Shown here: positions 36,861-45,981 of the stretch, piece by piece
How positions within the stretch are numbered: the first letter of the stretch is position 1
Layout of the letters: each line of letters begins with the position of its first letter
Source: UBA1715 sp045600045
GTDB taxonomy: Bacteria; Bacteroidota; Bacteroidia; Bacteroidales; UBA1715
Assembly (NCBI GenBank): GCA_045600045.1
Contig: JAZRXD010000015.1
Location: 53,084-117,083 of the forward strand
DNA length: 64,000 nucleotides
Direction of reading: 5' to 3'
Translations under genes and position numbers: made by a program
The notes under the pieces: model-generated
Seen by the model: the letters and a program-made list of their open reading frames with translations, nothing else
The model's database searches: none
What the model was told of the DNA's origin: nothing

Positions 36861-38201
36861 ATGAATTTAGATTCTCTTACGGCAGTATCGCCAATTGACG
36901 GACGTTACGGAAACAAAACAGAAAATTTGAGAAAATATTTTTCGGAATTTGCTCTCATCAACTATCGTGTTCGCGTTGAAATTGAATACTTTATTGCACT
37001 TTGCAACGAAGTTCCGCAATTGAAAAACGTTAATCCTCAAGTTTTTGAAAAACTTCGTGACATTTATCGTAATTTTTCTGAAGCAGATGCAACGAAGGTA
37101 AAAGAGACCGAAAAAATTACGAACCACGATGTGAAAGCCGTAGAATACTTCATTAAAGATAAATTCGACGAACTTGGCTTGCAGGAATTCAAAGAATTCA
37201 TCCACTTTGGATTAACTTCGCAAGACATTAACAACACATCTGTTCCACTTTCGTTGAAAGAAGCAATGAACGATGTTGTAATTCCTACTTTGCAAGAAAT
37301 TATAGACACGCTGACCGCAATGGCGAACGAATGGAAAGATATTCCAATGTTGGCAAAAACCCACGGACAACCAGCATCACCAACACGTTTGGGCAAAGAA
37401 ATCAATGTGTTTGTTTCGCGTTTGAATGTTCAAATGAAACAGTTGAAGGCTGTTCCTTATTCTGCCAAATTTGGTGGCGCAACAGGAAATTTCAATGCTC
37501 ACCACGTTGCATATCCAAACAAAGATTGGCAAGTATTCGGCAACGATTTCGTGAAAAATCATCTTGGTTTGGAACGTTCATTTCCAACCACTCAAATCGA
37601 GCACTACGACAATCTTGCAGCACTTTTCGACGCTTCGAAACGTATCAACACAATTTTGATGGACTTGTGTAAAGATGTTTGGCAATATATTTCGATGGGC
37701 TATTTCAAACAACGAATTCAAAAGAACGAAGTTGGTTCGTCGGCTATGCCTCACAAAGTAAATCCAATCGATTTTGAAAATGCAGAAGGCAACTTGGGAA
37801 TTGCAAACGCAATATTCGAACATTTGGCCGCAAAACTTCCAATTTCACGTTTGCAACGCGACTTGACAGATTCTACAGTATTGAGAAATGTTGGCGTTCC
37901 TTACGGACACGTTTTAATTGCATTGGCTTCATTGAAAAAAGGTCTTGGAAAAATTTTCGTAAACGAAACTGCTATCCGTGCCGATTTGGAAGCGAACTGG
38001 GCAGTAGTTGCCGAAGCAATACAGACAATTCTTCGCCGCGAAGGTTATCCAAAACCATACGAAACTTTGAAAGAGTTGACTCGTACAAACGATGTTATAA
38101 ACGAAACTTCTATTCACAATTTCATTGAAACATTGAACGTAAGCGAAGATGTGAAAGCAGAATTGCGACAAATCACTCCATTCAACTACACAGGAATGTA
38201 A
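36861..38201 (+). CDS. purB: Adenylosuccinate lyase
   Basis: 446 residues from the ATG at 36861. It acts twice in purine synthesis: SAICAR to AICAR and adenylosuccinate to AMP, each with loss of fumarate. Seen: TAVSPIDGRYGNKTENL at the start; FIHFGLTSQDINNTSVPLSL; KTHGQPASPTRLGKE with the catalytic His; and the superfamily signature GSSAMPHKVNPIDFENAEGN with the mobile Ser loop. It is the E. coli-like long PurB form. Monocistronic, between its own promoter and a strong terminator. Confidence 0.97.
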   Translation: MNLDSLTAVSPIDGRYGNKTENLRKYFSEFALINYRVRVEIEYFIALCNEVPQLKNVNPQVFEKLRDIYRNFSEADATKVKETEKITNHDVKAVEYFIKDKFDELGLQEFKEFIHFGLTSQDINNTSVPLSLKEAMNDVVIPTLQEIIDTLTAMANEWKDIPMLAKTHGQPASPTRLGKEINVFVSRLNVQMKQLKAVPYSAKFGGATGNFNAHHVAYPNKDWQVFGNDFVKNHLGLERSFPTTQIEHYDNLAALFDASKRINTILMDLCKDVWQYISMGYFKQRIQKNEVGSSAMPHKVNPIDFENAEGNLGIANAIFEHLAAKLPISRLQRDLTDSTVLRNVGVPYGHVLIALASLKKGLGKIFVNETAIRADLEANWAVVAEAIQTILRREGYPKPYETLKELTRTNDVINETSIHNFIETLNVSEDVKAELRQITPFNYTGM

Positions 38202-38220
38202 TAGAATTTTCATTAACTAA

Positions 38221-38259
38221 AAAAGCCTTGCAAAATCAATTATCTGCAAGGCTTTTTTG
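38221..38259. terminator. Bidirectional terminator between purB and the polysaccharide operon
   Basis: AAAAGCCTTGCA (38221-38232) pairs with TGCAAGGCTTTT (38245-38256); A run on one side, T run on the other. It serves purB (plus) and the end of the minus-strand glycan operon. Confidence 0.85.
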
Positions 38260-38286
38260 TTATATAAACAACCAAAATGATCTGTT

Positions 38287-39402
38287 TCACAAAGTCACAA
38301 ATAATTTTTCGTGTTCCTTCGCAACTCGTCCTATTGTAAAACGTTCTATTGCAGATGTATAGCCGTTTTGTATCAAATTTTCACGCAACAACGAATCCGA
38401 ATAAAGTTGTTCAACTTTATTTGCAGCAGACTCAAAATCATCAACCTCAACCAATAATCCATTTTTCCCATCTTGAATCAAATTCGGAATTGCATCAACT
38501 TTTGTTGCCACGACAGGTATCTTTGCCACCATATATTCCACCAACGCATAACCAAAGCCTTCCCAACGTGAAAGCAAAACACCAACATCAAACAATGACA
38601 TATAATCATTAGGATTTGAAACCCAACCAGAAATATAAAACGAATCCTTTAGATTTTTTTCTGCAATCATACATTCTATCAACGCTCTATCCGGTCCATC
38701 GCCAACTATCACGAAGAATGATTCAGGAATGATTTTTTTTATTTTTTCAGCCATTTTCACAAACGAATCCGGTGCTTTTTGGTCTGAAATTCTTCCAATC
38801 ATTCCAACAACAAAAGCATTCTGCGAAATTTGAAGAGATTTTCGTGTAATTGTTGATTTTGCAATATTTAATTCTATTTGATTAACATCAACACCATTAT
38901 ATATCACTTGTAATTTATTTTCATTTCCTATACCATTTTTCAACGCCGATTGCTTTTCGAAATCCGAAATGCAAACAATTGTATCGGTGAACCAAGCCAA
39001 TACTTTTTCAACCCATTTGTATAACAATCTTTTCGCTTTGGAACATTTCATATTAAACGCCCATCCATGTGCGTTATAAACAACCTTTTTACCTAAAAAT
39101 AGGGCAGCAATTCTTCCCAAAGCACCAGCTTTACTGCTATGGCAATATATAATATCAGGATTATTACTTTTTATTAGTTTTCGCAGTTTTACAATCGCCT
39201 TCAAATCCTTCACAGGCGAAATCTCGCGAGTCATTTCTATTTGATAAAACTGTTTCACCAGCGGTTTAAAATCTTCCACAACAAACTGTTGTGCACATAT
39301 CAGCGAATTTGACACACAATCTTTATTAAGATGTTCCAACAACATCTGCAAATAAACCGCAACGCCACCATCGGCTTGAGATATGTGAAGGACAGATTTC
39401 AT
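38287..39402 (-). CDS. Glycosyltransferase family 4
   Basis: 371 residues with GT-B fold. N-terminal VLHISQADGGVAVYLQMLLE (Gly-rich acceptor loop), VYNAHGWAFNMK in the middle, IYNGVD before the donor domain, then GMIGRISDQKAPDSFVKMAE, FVIVGDGPDRALI and the E-x7-E-like WEGFGYALVEYMVAKIPVV. A retaining transferase that uses a nucleotide sugar at the cytoplasmic face; sugar not known. Last gene of the operon before the terminator. Its ATG overlaps the upstream gene's stop (TAATG). Confidence 0.9.
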   Translation of the reverse strand: MKSVLHISQADGGVAVYLQMLLEHLNKDCVSNSLICAQQFVVEDFKPLVKQFYQIEMTREISPVKDLKAIVKLRKLIKSNNPDIIYCHSSKAGALGRIAALFLGKKVVYNAHGWAFNMKCSKAKRLLYKWVEKVLAWFTDTIVCISDFEKQSALKNGIGNENKLQVIYNGVDVNQIELNIAKSTITRKSLQISQNAFVVGMIGRISDQKAPDSFVKMAEKIKKIIPESFFVIVGDGPDRALIECMIAEKNLKDSFYISGWVSNPNDYMSLFDVGVLLSRWEGFGYALVEYMVAKIPVVATKVDAIPNLIQDGKNGLLVEVDDFESAANKVEQLYSDSLLRENLIQNGYTSAIERFTIGRVAKEHEKLFVTL

Positions 39403-40619
39403 TACAATTTTATTATATCACAAAATTTCTCAAAATATTTTTCTGCAGTAAAATTTTCATGAACCCGTTTAATCGCCTTTTCGGATAATGACGTTCCCAA
39501 TTCCGTGTCTGAGAACAACAAATCAATTTTCTCCGCAATATTCTTTGGAAGATTTTCATCAACAGGCAAAACAAAACCACAATCTGCTACATATTCTGGT
39601 ATTCCGCCCCGTTGAGTTGTAATTACAGGCAAACCACAAGCCATTGCCTCCACCATTGTTAATCCAGCTGGTTCCTGCCATACAGAAGGCAGCACAGCTA
39701 CATCAGCAATATTATACAATTCCGGCAATTCGTTTTGTGGAATAAAACCCGTATAAATTATCTTATCCGAAAACTTTTTAGAATACGATTCTATATTTTG
39801 TTGATATTGATCTTTCGCTGCTAGTCCATAAATCAAACTTCCAACAATCAAAACCTTGTAATTTGAATATGTTACAAATGACAAGGATTCTAATAATTTA
39901 TCAATCCCTTTTTCTGCAGATATACGCCCAACATATAGTATTATTTTGTCGGCATCACGGAGTCCAAATCGTTGTTTCATCTTCATTGTGTCAACATTCA
40001 TTACATGAAAAAGGTTTACATCAACACAATTCTTCAACACATGAACAGTTTCATTTTTCGTAATGTAAATTGGCGAACTCTCTTTTTGTATTTCCTGAGC
40101 GACAAAATTGCTCACACACAAATAATCGCAAGAATCAAAAACACTTTTACAAAACCCATTTGTTCGAGGTAAATTATGAAAATGATAAAAAACTTGCCCC
40201 TTATATTTGGAGAATTTCACAATCCATGCTAACGGAACATTATTTTCAAGTATAAGTTTATCATAATCATTCTTTTTTAGCAAAGAAGAACTTTTGATGA
40301 TGTAATATAACAAAGAGAAAATCGTTCTGAAGGAAATTGATTTTTTCTTTTTGAAGAATTTTCTAATTATAAAAAAGACAAAAGAATCCAGTTTTTTAAT
40401 TAGACCCGGAACCTTAACCCACACAAACGAAACATTCGGATATTTCAGACTTTTCTTTTCGGCATCTACATCATAAAATGAAACAATCGTCATATCTATC
40501 ACTTGTTGCCGATTGTTTTCCTTTATTAAATGTTCAACCAAACCCTGAACTGCTCCACCTCTTACCGCAGGAATTGGATAAGCACCATTTGAATCAGCTG
40601 TAAGAATTGCAAGTTTCAT
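39402..40619 (-). CDS. Glycosyltransferase family 4
   Basis: 405 residues, GT-B fold. N-terminal AYPIPAVRGGAVQGLVEHL, then the donor domain: ILYVGRISAEKGIDKLLESL, and the nucleotide-sugar motif SVWQEPAGLTMVEAMACGLP followed by VITTQRGGIPEYV. The motif set is that of retaining GT4 enzymes such as the capsule and LPS mannosyl/glucosyl transferases. Donor sugar cannot be told. A 25-base gap separates it from the pyruvyl transferase gene upstream. Cytoplasmic or membrane-associated. Confidence 0.9.
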   Translation of the reverse strand: MKLAILTADSNGAYPIPAVRGGAVQGLVEHLIKENNRQQVIDMTIVSFYDVDAEKKSLKYPNVSFVWVKVPGLIKKLDSFVFFIIRKFFKKKKSISFRTIFSLLYYIIKSSSLLKKNDYDKLILENNVPLAWIVKFSKYKGQVFYHFHNLPRTNGFCKSVFDSCDYLCVSNFVAQEIQKESSPIYITKNETVHVLKNCVDVNLFHVMNVDTMKMKQRFGLRDADKIILYVGRISAEKGIDKLLESLSFVTYSNYKVLIVGSLIYGLAAKDQYQQNIESYSKKFSDKIIYTGFIPQNELPELYNIADVAVLPSVWQEPAGLTMVEAMACGLPVITTQRGGIPEYVADCGFVLPVDENLPKNIAEKIDLLFSDTELGTSLSEKAIKRVHENFTAEKYFEKFCDIIKL

Positions 40620-40644
40620 TTTTTTACAAAATTTGATTATCCAT

Positions 40645-41757
40645 TTATATTAAATCAATACAGTCCTTAAGATATTTCCGAGAAGTTTCTACAAAATCAA
40701 TCATTTTAGACTTAACATCTCCCCAATCTGTTTTTGGGAAATTTATTTCTGAATTACACATTACGATATTTTTTTCTAAACCCAACTGAGATAAGATTGT
40801 ATAACGTCGTGAATCCAATTTTATATTTCCATTCAACTGCGGAAATACTGAATAAAAATCTTTTTCAAATAATATGGAAAACACCGTACCATGAAATGAA
40901 TTCACAACTGTATATTTTGAATATTTTATACAATTGAGAAATTCTATTGGGCCAAAATCATAATGATTCTCAAAACCTGCACAAAATGTTTTTGGATGCG
41001 GATTTAAATTTACCACCCGTAATCCCGTCATTTTCGACAATCTTTGTGCATATTTCCACGAATACTTATGTCCATTACAAGAATAATAGACAATGTATTC
41101 TCCTGAAATAATTGGAGTATCTCCCGCCAACTTATCCCAATCTTCTTTAGGCAAGAATAATGTGGGATCTACCGTTAAGGAAGAACTAATTCCTATCGTA
41201 TTTAAAAAATCTACACCAGATTGTTCTCGAACAGATATTTTTAAAAACTGACTTAATTTTTCTTGTATATAAGATTTATTTTTTTTTGCATTTAACAAAA
41301 CATCCCCAAACGAAGCAGAATAAGCAATTTTTTTCTTGGAATATGGGAAATCGCCATAAAAAATAGTACTTCTATCATACATCTTATCTTCTAAATTCCA
41401 GATTTGATCACTGCCAAAAAAAATTGCATCATAGTCTCTGCAAGCATCAGATATTGTATTTTCTGATAAAATATACCTTGTTCCCAAATTATAGAAGTTT
41501 TCCGAGAAATTTTGGAAAGCACAAGTCCGTTGTTTTATTTGTTTTTTTATCGGCAAATTAAATAACACTCTAGCCAAATATGCTTTTGAAAAAAAACGAG
41601 CCCAATTTCCATATTTCGACCATTTACGTTGAGGCTTGTAATTTATAATTTCTATATTTTCTCCATACTTATTCAATGTTGTTTGCAACGCATAACATTG
41701 TAATGAAGCACCATAATTTTCAGCTACATGAAATGTTAAAATGCCTATTTTCTTCAT
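40645..41757 (-). CDS. Polysaccharide pyruvyl transferase family protein
   Basis: 370 residues. N-terminal IGILTFHVAENYGASLQCYA and the midpoint FFGSDQIWNLE, IAYSASFGD and VREQSGVDFL match the PS_pyruv_trans (CsaB/WcaK-like) family; SFHGTVFSILFEKDFYSV near the end is the phosphoenolpyruvate/acceptor-site block. Such enzymes attach pyruvate ketals to sugars of exopolysaccharide, adding negative charge. A second, different member is at 44860. Two pyruvyl transferases in one cluster suggest two distinct acceptor sugars, or that one copy has another role. Confidence 0.88.
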   Translation of the reverse strand: MKKIGILTFHVAENYGASLQCYALQTTLNKYGENIEIINYKPQRKWSKYGNWARFFSKAYLARVLFNLPIKKQIKQRTCAFQNFSENFYNLGTRYILSENTISDACRDYDAIFFGSDQIWNLEDKMYDRSTIFYGDFPYSKKKIAYSASFGDVLLNAKKNKSYIQEKLSQFLKISVREQSGVDFLNTIGISSSLTVDPTLFLPKEDWDKLAGDTPIISGEYIVYYSCNGHKYSWKYAQRLSKMTGLRVVNLNPHPKTFCAGFENHYDFGPIEFLNCIKYSKYTVVNSFHGTVFSILFEKDFYSVFPQLNGNIKLDSRRYTILSQLGLEKNIVMCNSEINFPKTDWGDVKSKMIDFVETSRKYLKDCIDLI

Positions 41758-41827
41758 ACCTATAATCCTTTCACAAAATCATCAAAAATTCATTTTACAT
41801 CTTCGAACATACAAAATCAAACATACA

Positions 41828-42784
41828 TTATTTGATTTTGTTAAATGATTTTACGCTTATCAATCTACAAAGTAAACGAATCAGTCCCGTATACATAAGA
41901 AAAACTCTGAGAAATTTCTTTTTTGTGCAATAGAATAAAATATTACGCTTTAACTTCACTCTTTTTCGAAAAATCTCCATTTTCTTTTCTAAACTTGAAG
42001 ATTTCATTGTTTTGGGCAATCGAGCATAATACAAATACGCTAAATGAAGAATATATAAAATATAATATTCCCAATATTGGTTTTGTATTGTATGGCACAA
42101 CATCTCTTCTATATTAGCCAACTGATTTTCAACTTCTTGCAATCGTTTTGTACCAGAAATGCCGTTTTGTCTTTTAAAATAAAAATATACAATATCAGAA
42201 GTTACAACTAAAATATCACACCTCATCATAAATTGATAAGTTGTTGCGATATCCTCATAATTACGGCCATTGGGAAATTGAATGTTTTTCAACAATGTTG
42301 ATCGATATAGTTTTGCCCACGTATATGATTTCACATTGAATGTAAACAGTTGTGTAGAACAAGACTCTCCTTGAAACACTTGATTTTTGGAAAGAGATTT
42401 CATATCCTTTACATTCTCCGAATCTGTAACTTCATACGAAGCTGCAACTATATCCGCATTGTTTTCCAATGCCCTAACGACCATTTTCTCAATAGCATCC
42501 AAAGACAGCCAATCATCGGAATCTACAAAGGTCACATATTCTCCCTCCACATATTTAAGACCTTCATTTCGTGCCGACGACAATCCCCCGTTTCCTTTTG
42601 TGACTATAATTACTCGATTGTCCTCAAATTCATTAGCAATAGCAAGAGAAGAATCTGTGGAACCATCATTCACAACAATAACTTGGATATTTTCATACGT
42701 TTGATTTAAGATGCTTATCAAGCATCGCTTCAGATATAATTCAACATTATAAACCGGAACTATAATAGATACCTTGACACTCAT
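41828..42784 (-). CDS. Glycosyltransferase family 2
   Basis: 318 residues, GT-A fold. N-terminal VSIIVPVYNVELYLKRCLIS, VIVVNDGSTDSS, GGLSSARNEGLKYVEGEY and the metal-binding VTFVDSDDWLS. The C-terminal 90 residues are basic and partly hydrophobic, suggesting membrane contact. An inverting transferase for polysaccharide assembly; sugar unknown. The ATG overlaps the stop of the polymerase gene (TAATG); a 70-base gap separates it from the next gene downstream. Confidence 0.92.
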   Translation of the reverse strand: MSVKVSIIVPVYNVELYLKRCLISILNQTYENIQVIVVNDGSTDSSLAIANEFEDNRVIIVTKGNGGLSSARNEGLKYVEGEYVTFVDSDDWLSLDAIEKMVVRALENNADIVAASYEVTDSENVKDMKSLSKNQVFQGESCSTQLFTFNVKSYTWAKLYRSTLLKNIQFPNGRNYEDIATTYQFMMRCDILVVTSDIVYFYFKRQNGISGTKRLQEVENQLANIEEMLCHTIQNQYWEYYILYILHLAYLYYARLPKTMKSSSLEKKMEIFRKRVKLKRNILFYCTKKKFLRVFLMYTGLIRLLCRLISVKSFNKIK

Positions 42785-43863
42785 TAGCCGAAGATTGTTT
42801 GATAAGGAAACACGTTATGATTGTTCTTTATAAAAAACGCCCAGACAAAATATGCACAGTAAATAAATTCTATTGTGCTGGTTATCGCAAATTTAAATTT
42901 TCTATATCTCCCCTTATACTCTTTTATTTTTTGGAAAAGATAAGGAATGGAAATTATATCAACTATCAACAAAGTGTCGGCAATTCTCGGAGCAATTGCA
43001 ATTTTTGAAGATAATATAACAAACAACATTGCAACCAATTTAAAAATATAGAACAGAACAAATTCTTTGTTGTGTTTGTTTTCCCTGTACAAAAACATAA
43101 ACATAGCAAATACAGGTAATGTGAAAAACATATAAGCATAAGAGAAATTCGCATTCATATAGTCCGAATCCATATACCTATCAAAAAACCGTGTGAAAGA
43201 CATTACTTGTATAAAGTAATTGTAGAATACACTTATAAAAAGGACAAACACCACAAGTATAATCATAATCCATTGTGGTTTAAGAAAATCCCAGACTTTT
43301 CTTACATAAAACATTACTATTGGAATTAAAACAACAATAACAATATTGTGTATAAAAAAAGCAACCAATAATAAACATATAAAAGTTATTCGTTCCTCCT
43401 TTATATAGAAATATAACGCATATAACAAGATGCTCATAGCAAGGAACTGCTTTACTTGATTAAGAGACATAAAATACAATCCACTTATAAAGTAAAATAC
43501 AAAACTTTACGGTGCATTTACCGACATTAATCGAATACTTTTAAAGATGAGATATCCAATAATTATCGATGTTGTTACAAATACCCATTGTGGATTGTCA
43601 AAAACAAAGACAAGAATTTTGTTAAATAAAGCAAACAATGCATCATATCCAAGAACCTCACCACCGTCTTTTATTTCATAAAAAGATACGACGTACGTAT
43701 TATAATAATCGGTACCCACATTATAACGGATTGCAGATAAAACAATGAGTGGTAACGTAGATAGAAAATATAGAAAAAACTTAATAAATCTCTGTCTTTT
43801 GTTTGTCTTTATATATAACCAACAAAAGGAAAAAGAAATAAGAAAAGCAATTATATATATCAT
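42784..43863 (-). pseudogene. EpsG/Wzy-like polysaccharide polymerase broken by one in-frame stop codon
   Basis: The frame from 43863 to 42784 is 360 codons and keeps a single phase, but codon 119 is TAA (43507-43509). Before the stop: several membrane helices and the EpsG-family signature SAIRYNVGTDYYNTYV. After it, in the same frame: SFVFYFISGLYFMSLNQVKQ, matching the family's next block (F.S.N..RQ), then six or so further helices. The protein is the right size for EpsG/O-antigen polymerase when the stop is ignored. One base change, for example TTA to TAA, would explain it. A 231-residue fragment could restart at a TTG at 43479 but would lack the first helices. Flanking genes are intact, so decay is recent or the base is a sequencing error. 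Confidence 0.8.
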
Positions 43864-43864
43864 T

Positions 43865-44863
43865 CTATTTGCTTCTTTTATGGAAAGAATTACAATTTCT
43901 ATATTTTACGTATAATTCGCACAAAAATATTGAAACTAATGTATTTGACGAAATTATTTGTTTTATATGTTTCCGAAGAAATTGACCGTGAGGTAAATAT
44001 TGTCGATAACAATCTCTTATTTCATACAACAAAATCTTTCTGGTGGAAAAATCGTCAACATTTACAAGAGCCTCCATTTTCATATCAATATAACGAGCCC
44101 ATTCTAACTTTATCAAATCTTCATTTTTAGACATGGATTCCCGAGGATTTAGACTTTCCGCTACATTTAACAAATCTGTCCAGTTTCTTTTTCGCGCCAT
44201 CAATCCGGTCTCATTTTGCCTATATAGATATAATGGTGTATCAACAACTCGAATGGAACAAATTTTTTGTGCATACGTGTTTGTAAAAACATAATCTTCC
44301 ATTAATGAAAGATTTTCTTGGAAAATAATATGCTCTTTCTTGATTATAGACAAGCGAAACATTTTATTCCAAACATATCCCCAAGGATCAAAATTATTTG
44401 TCTTACATTTTTTTAATTCGACTATTGTAGATTCAATCTCATCCCTATTTTCAGCAAAAGAAGTAAACAAAGATTTCGTTTTTTGTGTTTCTTCGTTTTT
44501 TTGAAATACAAAACCAAAGAATGTCAAATCAGCAAACACTCTCTCCTGCAACAAAAACTCAACATACATTGATTCTATGTAATCATCTGCATCAACAAAA
44601 GTGACAAACTCTCCTTGTGCGACAGACAAACCAACATTGCGAGCGGCACTTACTCCTTTATTATTTTGATGAATCACAACAATGTTGCCATACCTTTCAG
44701 CATATTCATTACAAATCGACATTGAGGAATCCGAACTCCCATCATCTATCAAAATGCATTCAAAATCTTGACAAGTTTGAGAAACTATACTTTCCAAACA
44801 TTTCCTCAGAAATTGTTCTGCATTAAAAACCGGAATAATTATGGACAAACGGATTGACATCAA
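43865..44863 (-). CDS. Glycosyltransferase family 2
   Basis: 332 residues, GT-A fold: LSIIIPVFNAEQFLRKCLES, CILIDDGSSDSSMSICNEYA, GVSAARNVGLSVAQGEF and FVDADDYIESMYVEFLL. The middle has WNKMFRLSIIKKEHIIFQEN and EDYVFTNTYA, with the Glu-Asp pair expected of the catalytic base region. An inverting transferase at the cytoplasmic face. Its ATG overlaps the upstream pyruvyl transferase stop (ATGA), and it stops two bases before the start of the polymerase gene. Confidence 0.92.
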   Translation of the reverse strand: MMSIRLSIIIPVFNAEQFLRKCLESIVSQTCQDFECILIDDGSSDSSMSICNEYAERYGNIVVIHQNNKGVSAARNVGLSVAQGEFVTFVDADDYIESMYVEFLLQERVFADLTFFGFVFQKNEETQKTKSLFTSFAENRDEIESTIVELKKCKTNNFDPWGYVWNKMFRLSIIKKEHIIFQENLSLMEDYVFTNTYAQKICSIRVVDTPLYLYRQNETGLMARKRNWTDLLNVAESLNPRESMSKNEDLIKLEWARYIDMKMEALVNVDDFSTRKILLYEIRDCYRQYLPHGQFLRKHIKQIISSNTLVSIFLCELYVKYRNCNSFHKRSK

Positions 44864-45981
44864 TTTTTAATTGCTTTTAATAAATTGCCTGCCGTCGGCT
44901 TAAATTCTGTATGATACACGTGATTCAACGCCGACAAATCATCATTCGACACGTACCGACGATCAATTTTCCACAAATTGAATAGAGAATCAAAACGAGC
45001 ATTCATTTCCGAATGTTTTCCACTTAATGGAACGACAGCAAACTGTTTGTGAAAAATCAAAGAAAAAACAGAACAATGAAACGAGTTCGTTACTACATAT
45101 TCAGCGTTGTCAACCAAATAAAGCCATTCTGGAATTGTAGCAAAAAATTTTTTTCTTTTATCAACAACACCATTGCCTGTAACATATACGACATTTAATC
45201 CTTTTGATTTCGCAAAATCATATATTTTTTGAATCCTGAAGTTATGTTTATTGTTTAGCATATATAATAGCACATACGGGGAAGAAGGTTTTCTAACATC
45301 ATTCTCTACATACAAGTTCCTATATATGCCAGCATCCAACAACATTGTAGGATCAGCAACCCAATCAACATTCTGCGCTATACCACACTTCTTACAAATT
45401 TCGACTCCAGATTGTTCCCTAACAGAAATGTACGCAAACTTGCTCAACAGCCTATTTATTTCAGGAATCCGACTTTCCTCTATTTGGGACATTCCCCAAC
45501 TTGCCGCATATGATATTCGTTTTACGCATTCAGGTCCAAAGTCCAACATATAAGCACGCAAAACATTATTCTTACCTCTTGCTGGATATGTTTTATAATT
45601 CCATACCTGATCTGAACCTACAATATACACATCAGCCTGAGGAGGATTTTTTTTCAGTTCTTCATAACTTCTATATATAATATCTGTTTTATTCAAATAA
45701 ATCTCCCTAAAAAGAGAAAAACACCGAGTATTATCTAGCTGTTCCTTCTCTATTATTTTATCATGAATCTTTATTTGAATGAACGAACTCAGGGCCTTTG
45801 GATTCATTGCCTTTAAAACTCTTCGCCATTGAGGAAGTTTAGGATAATCATTCCTACTATCATAACGAATTAGAAAAGATTCATGCCCTGCTTCAACAAG
45901 ATATTTTTGTAGTGCATAACATTGAAGCAATTGTCCATAGTTATCTTCACTCCACCAATATGTCAAGACACCTATTTTCAT
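44860..45981 (-). CDS. Polysaccharide pyruvyl transferase family protein
   Basis: 373 residues from the ATG at 45981; a longer frame to 46014 overlaps the upstream gene further and breaks the ATGA coupling. KIGVLTYWWSEDNYGQLLQC at the start, IVGSDQVWNYKTYP, YAASWGMSQ, VREQSGVEICKKCG and NSFHCSVFSLIFHKQFAVVP are the family blocks. It differs clearly from the copy at 40645. Its upstream neighbour is the F420-dehydrogenase-like ferredoxin protein, a pair commonly seen in Bacteroidota and Firmicutes capsule loci. Confidence 0.88.
   Translation of the reverse strand: MKIGVLTYWWSEDNYGQLLQCYALQKYLVEAGHESFLIRYDSRNDYPKLPQWRRVLKAMNPKALSSFIQIKIHDKIIEKEQLDNTRCFSLFREIYLNKTDIIYRSYEELKKNPPQADVYIVGSDQVWNYKTYPARGKNNVLRAYMLDFGPECVKRISYAASWGMSQIEESRIPEINRLLSKFAYISVREQSGVEICKKCGIAQNVDWVADPTMLLDAGIYRNLYVENDVRKPSSPYVLLYMLNNKHNFRIQKIYDFAKSKGLNVVYVTGNGVVDKRKKFFATIPEWLYLVDNAEYVVTNSFHCSVFSLIFHKQFAVVPLSGKHSEMNARFDSLFNLWKIDRRYVSNDDLSALNHVYHTEFKPTAGNLLKAIKN

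Noticed and set aside
42784..43863. Two separate membrane protein genes instead of one polymerase
   Set aside because: Both parts are in one frame, the join falls inside a conserved family block, and the second part has only a TTG start and lacks a normal N-terminus.
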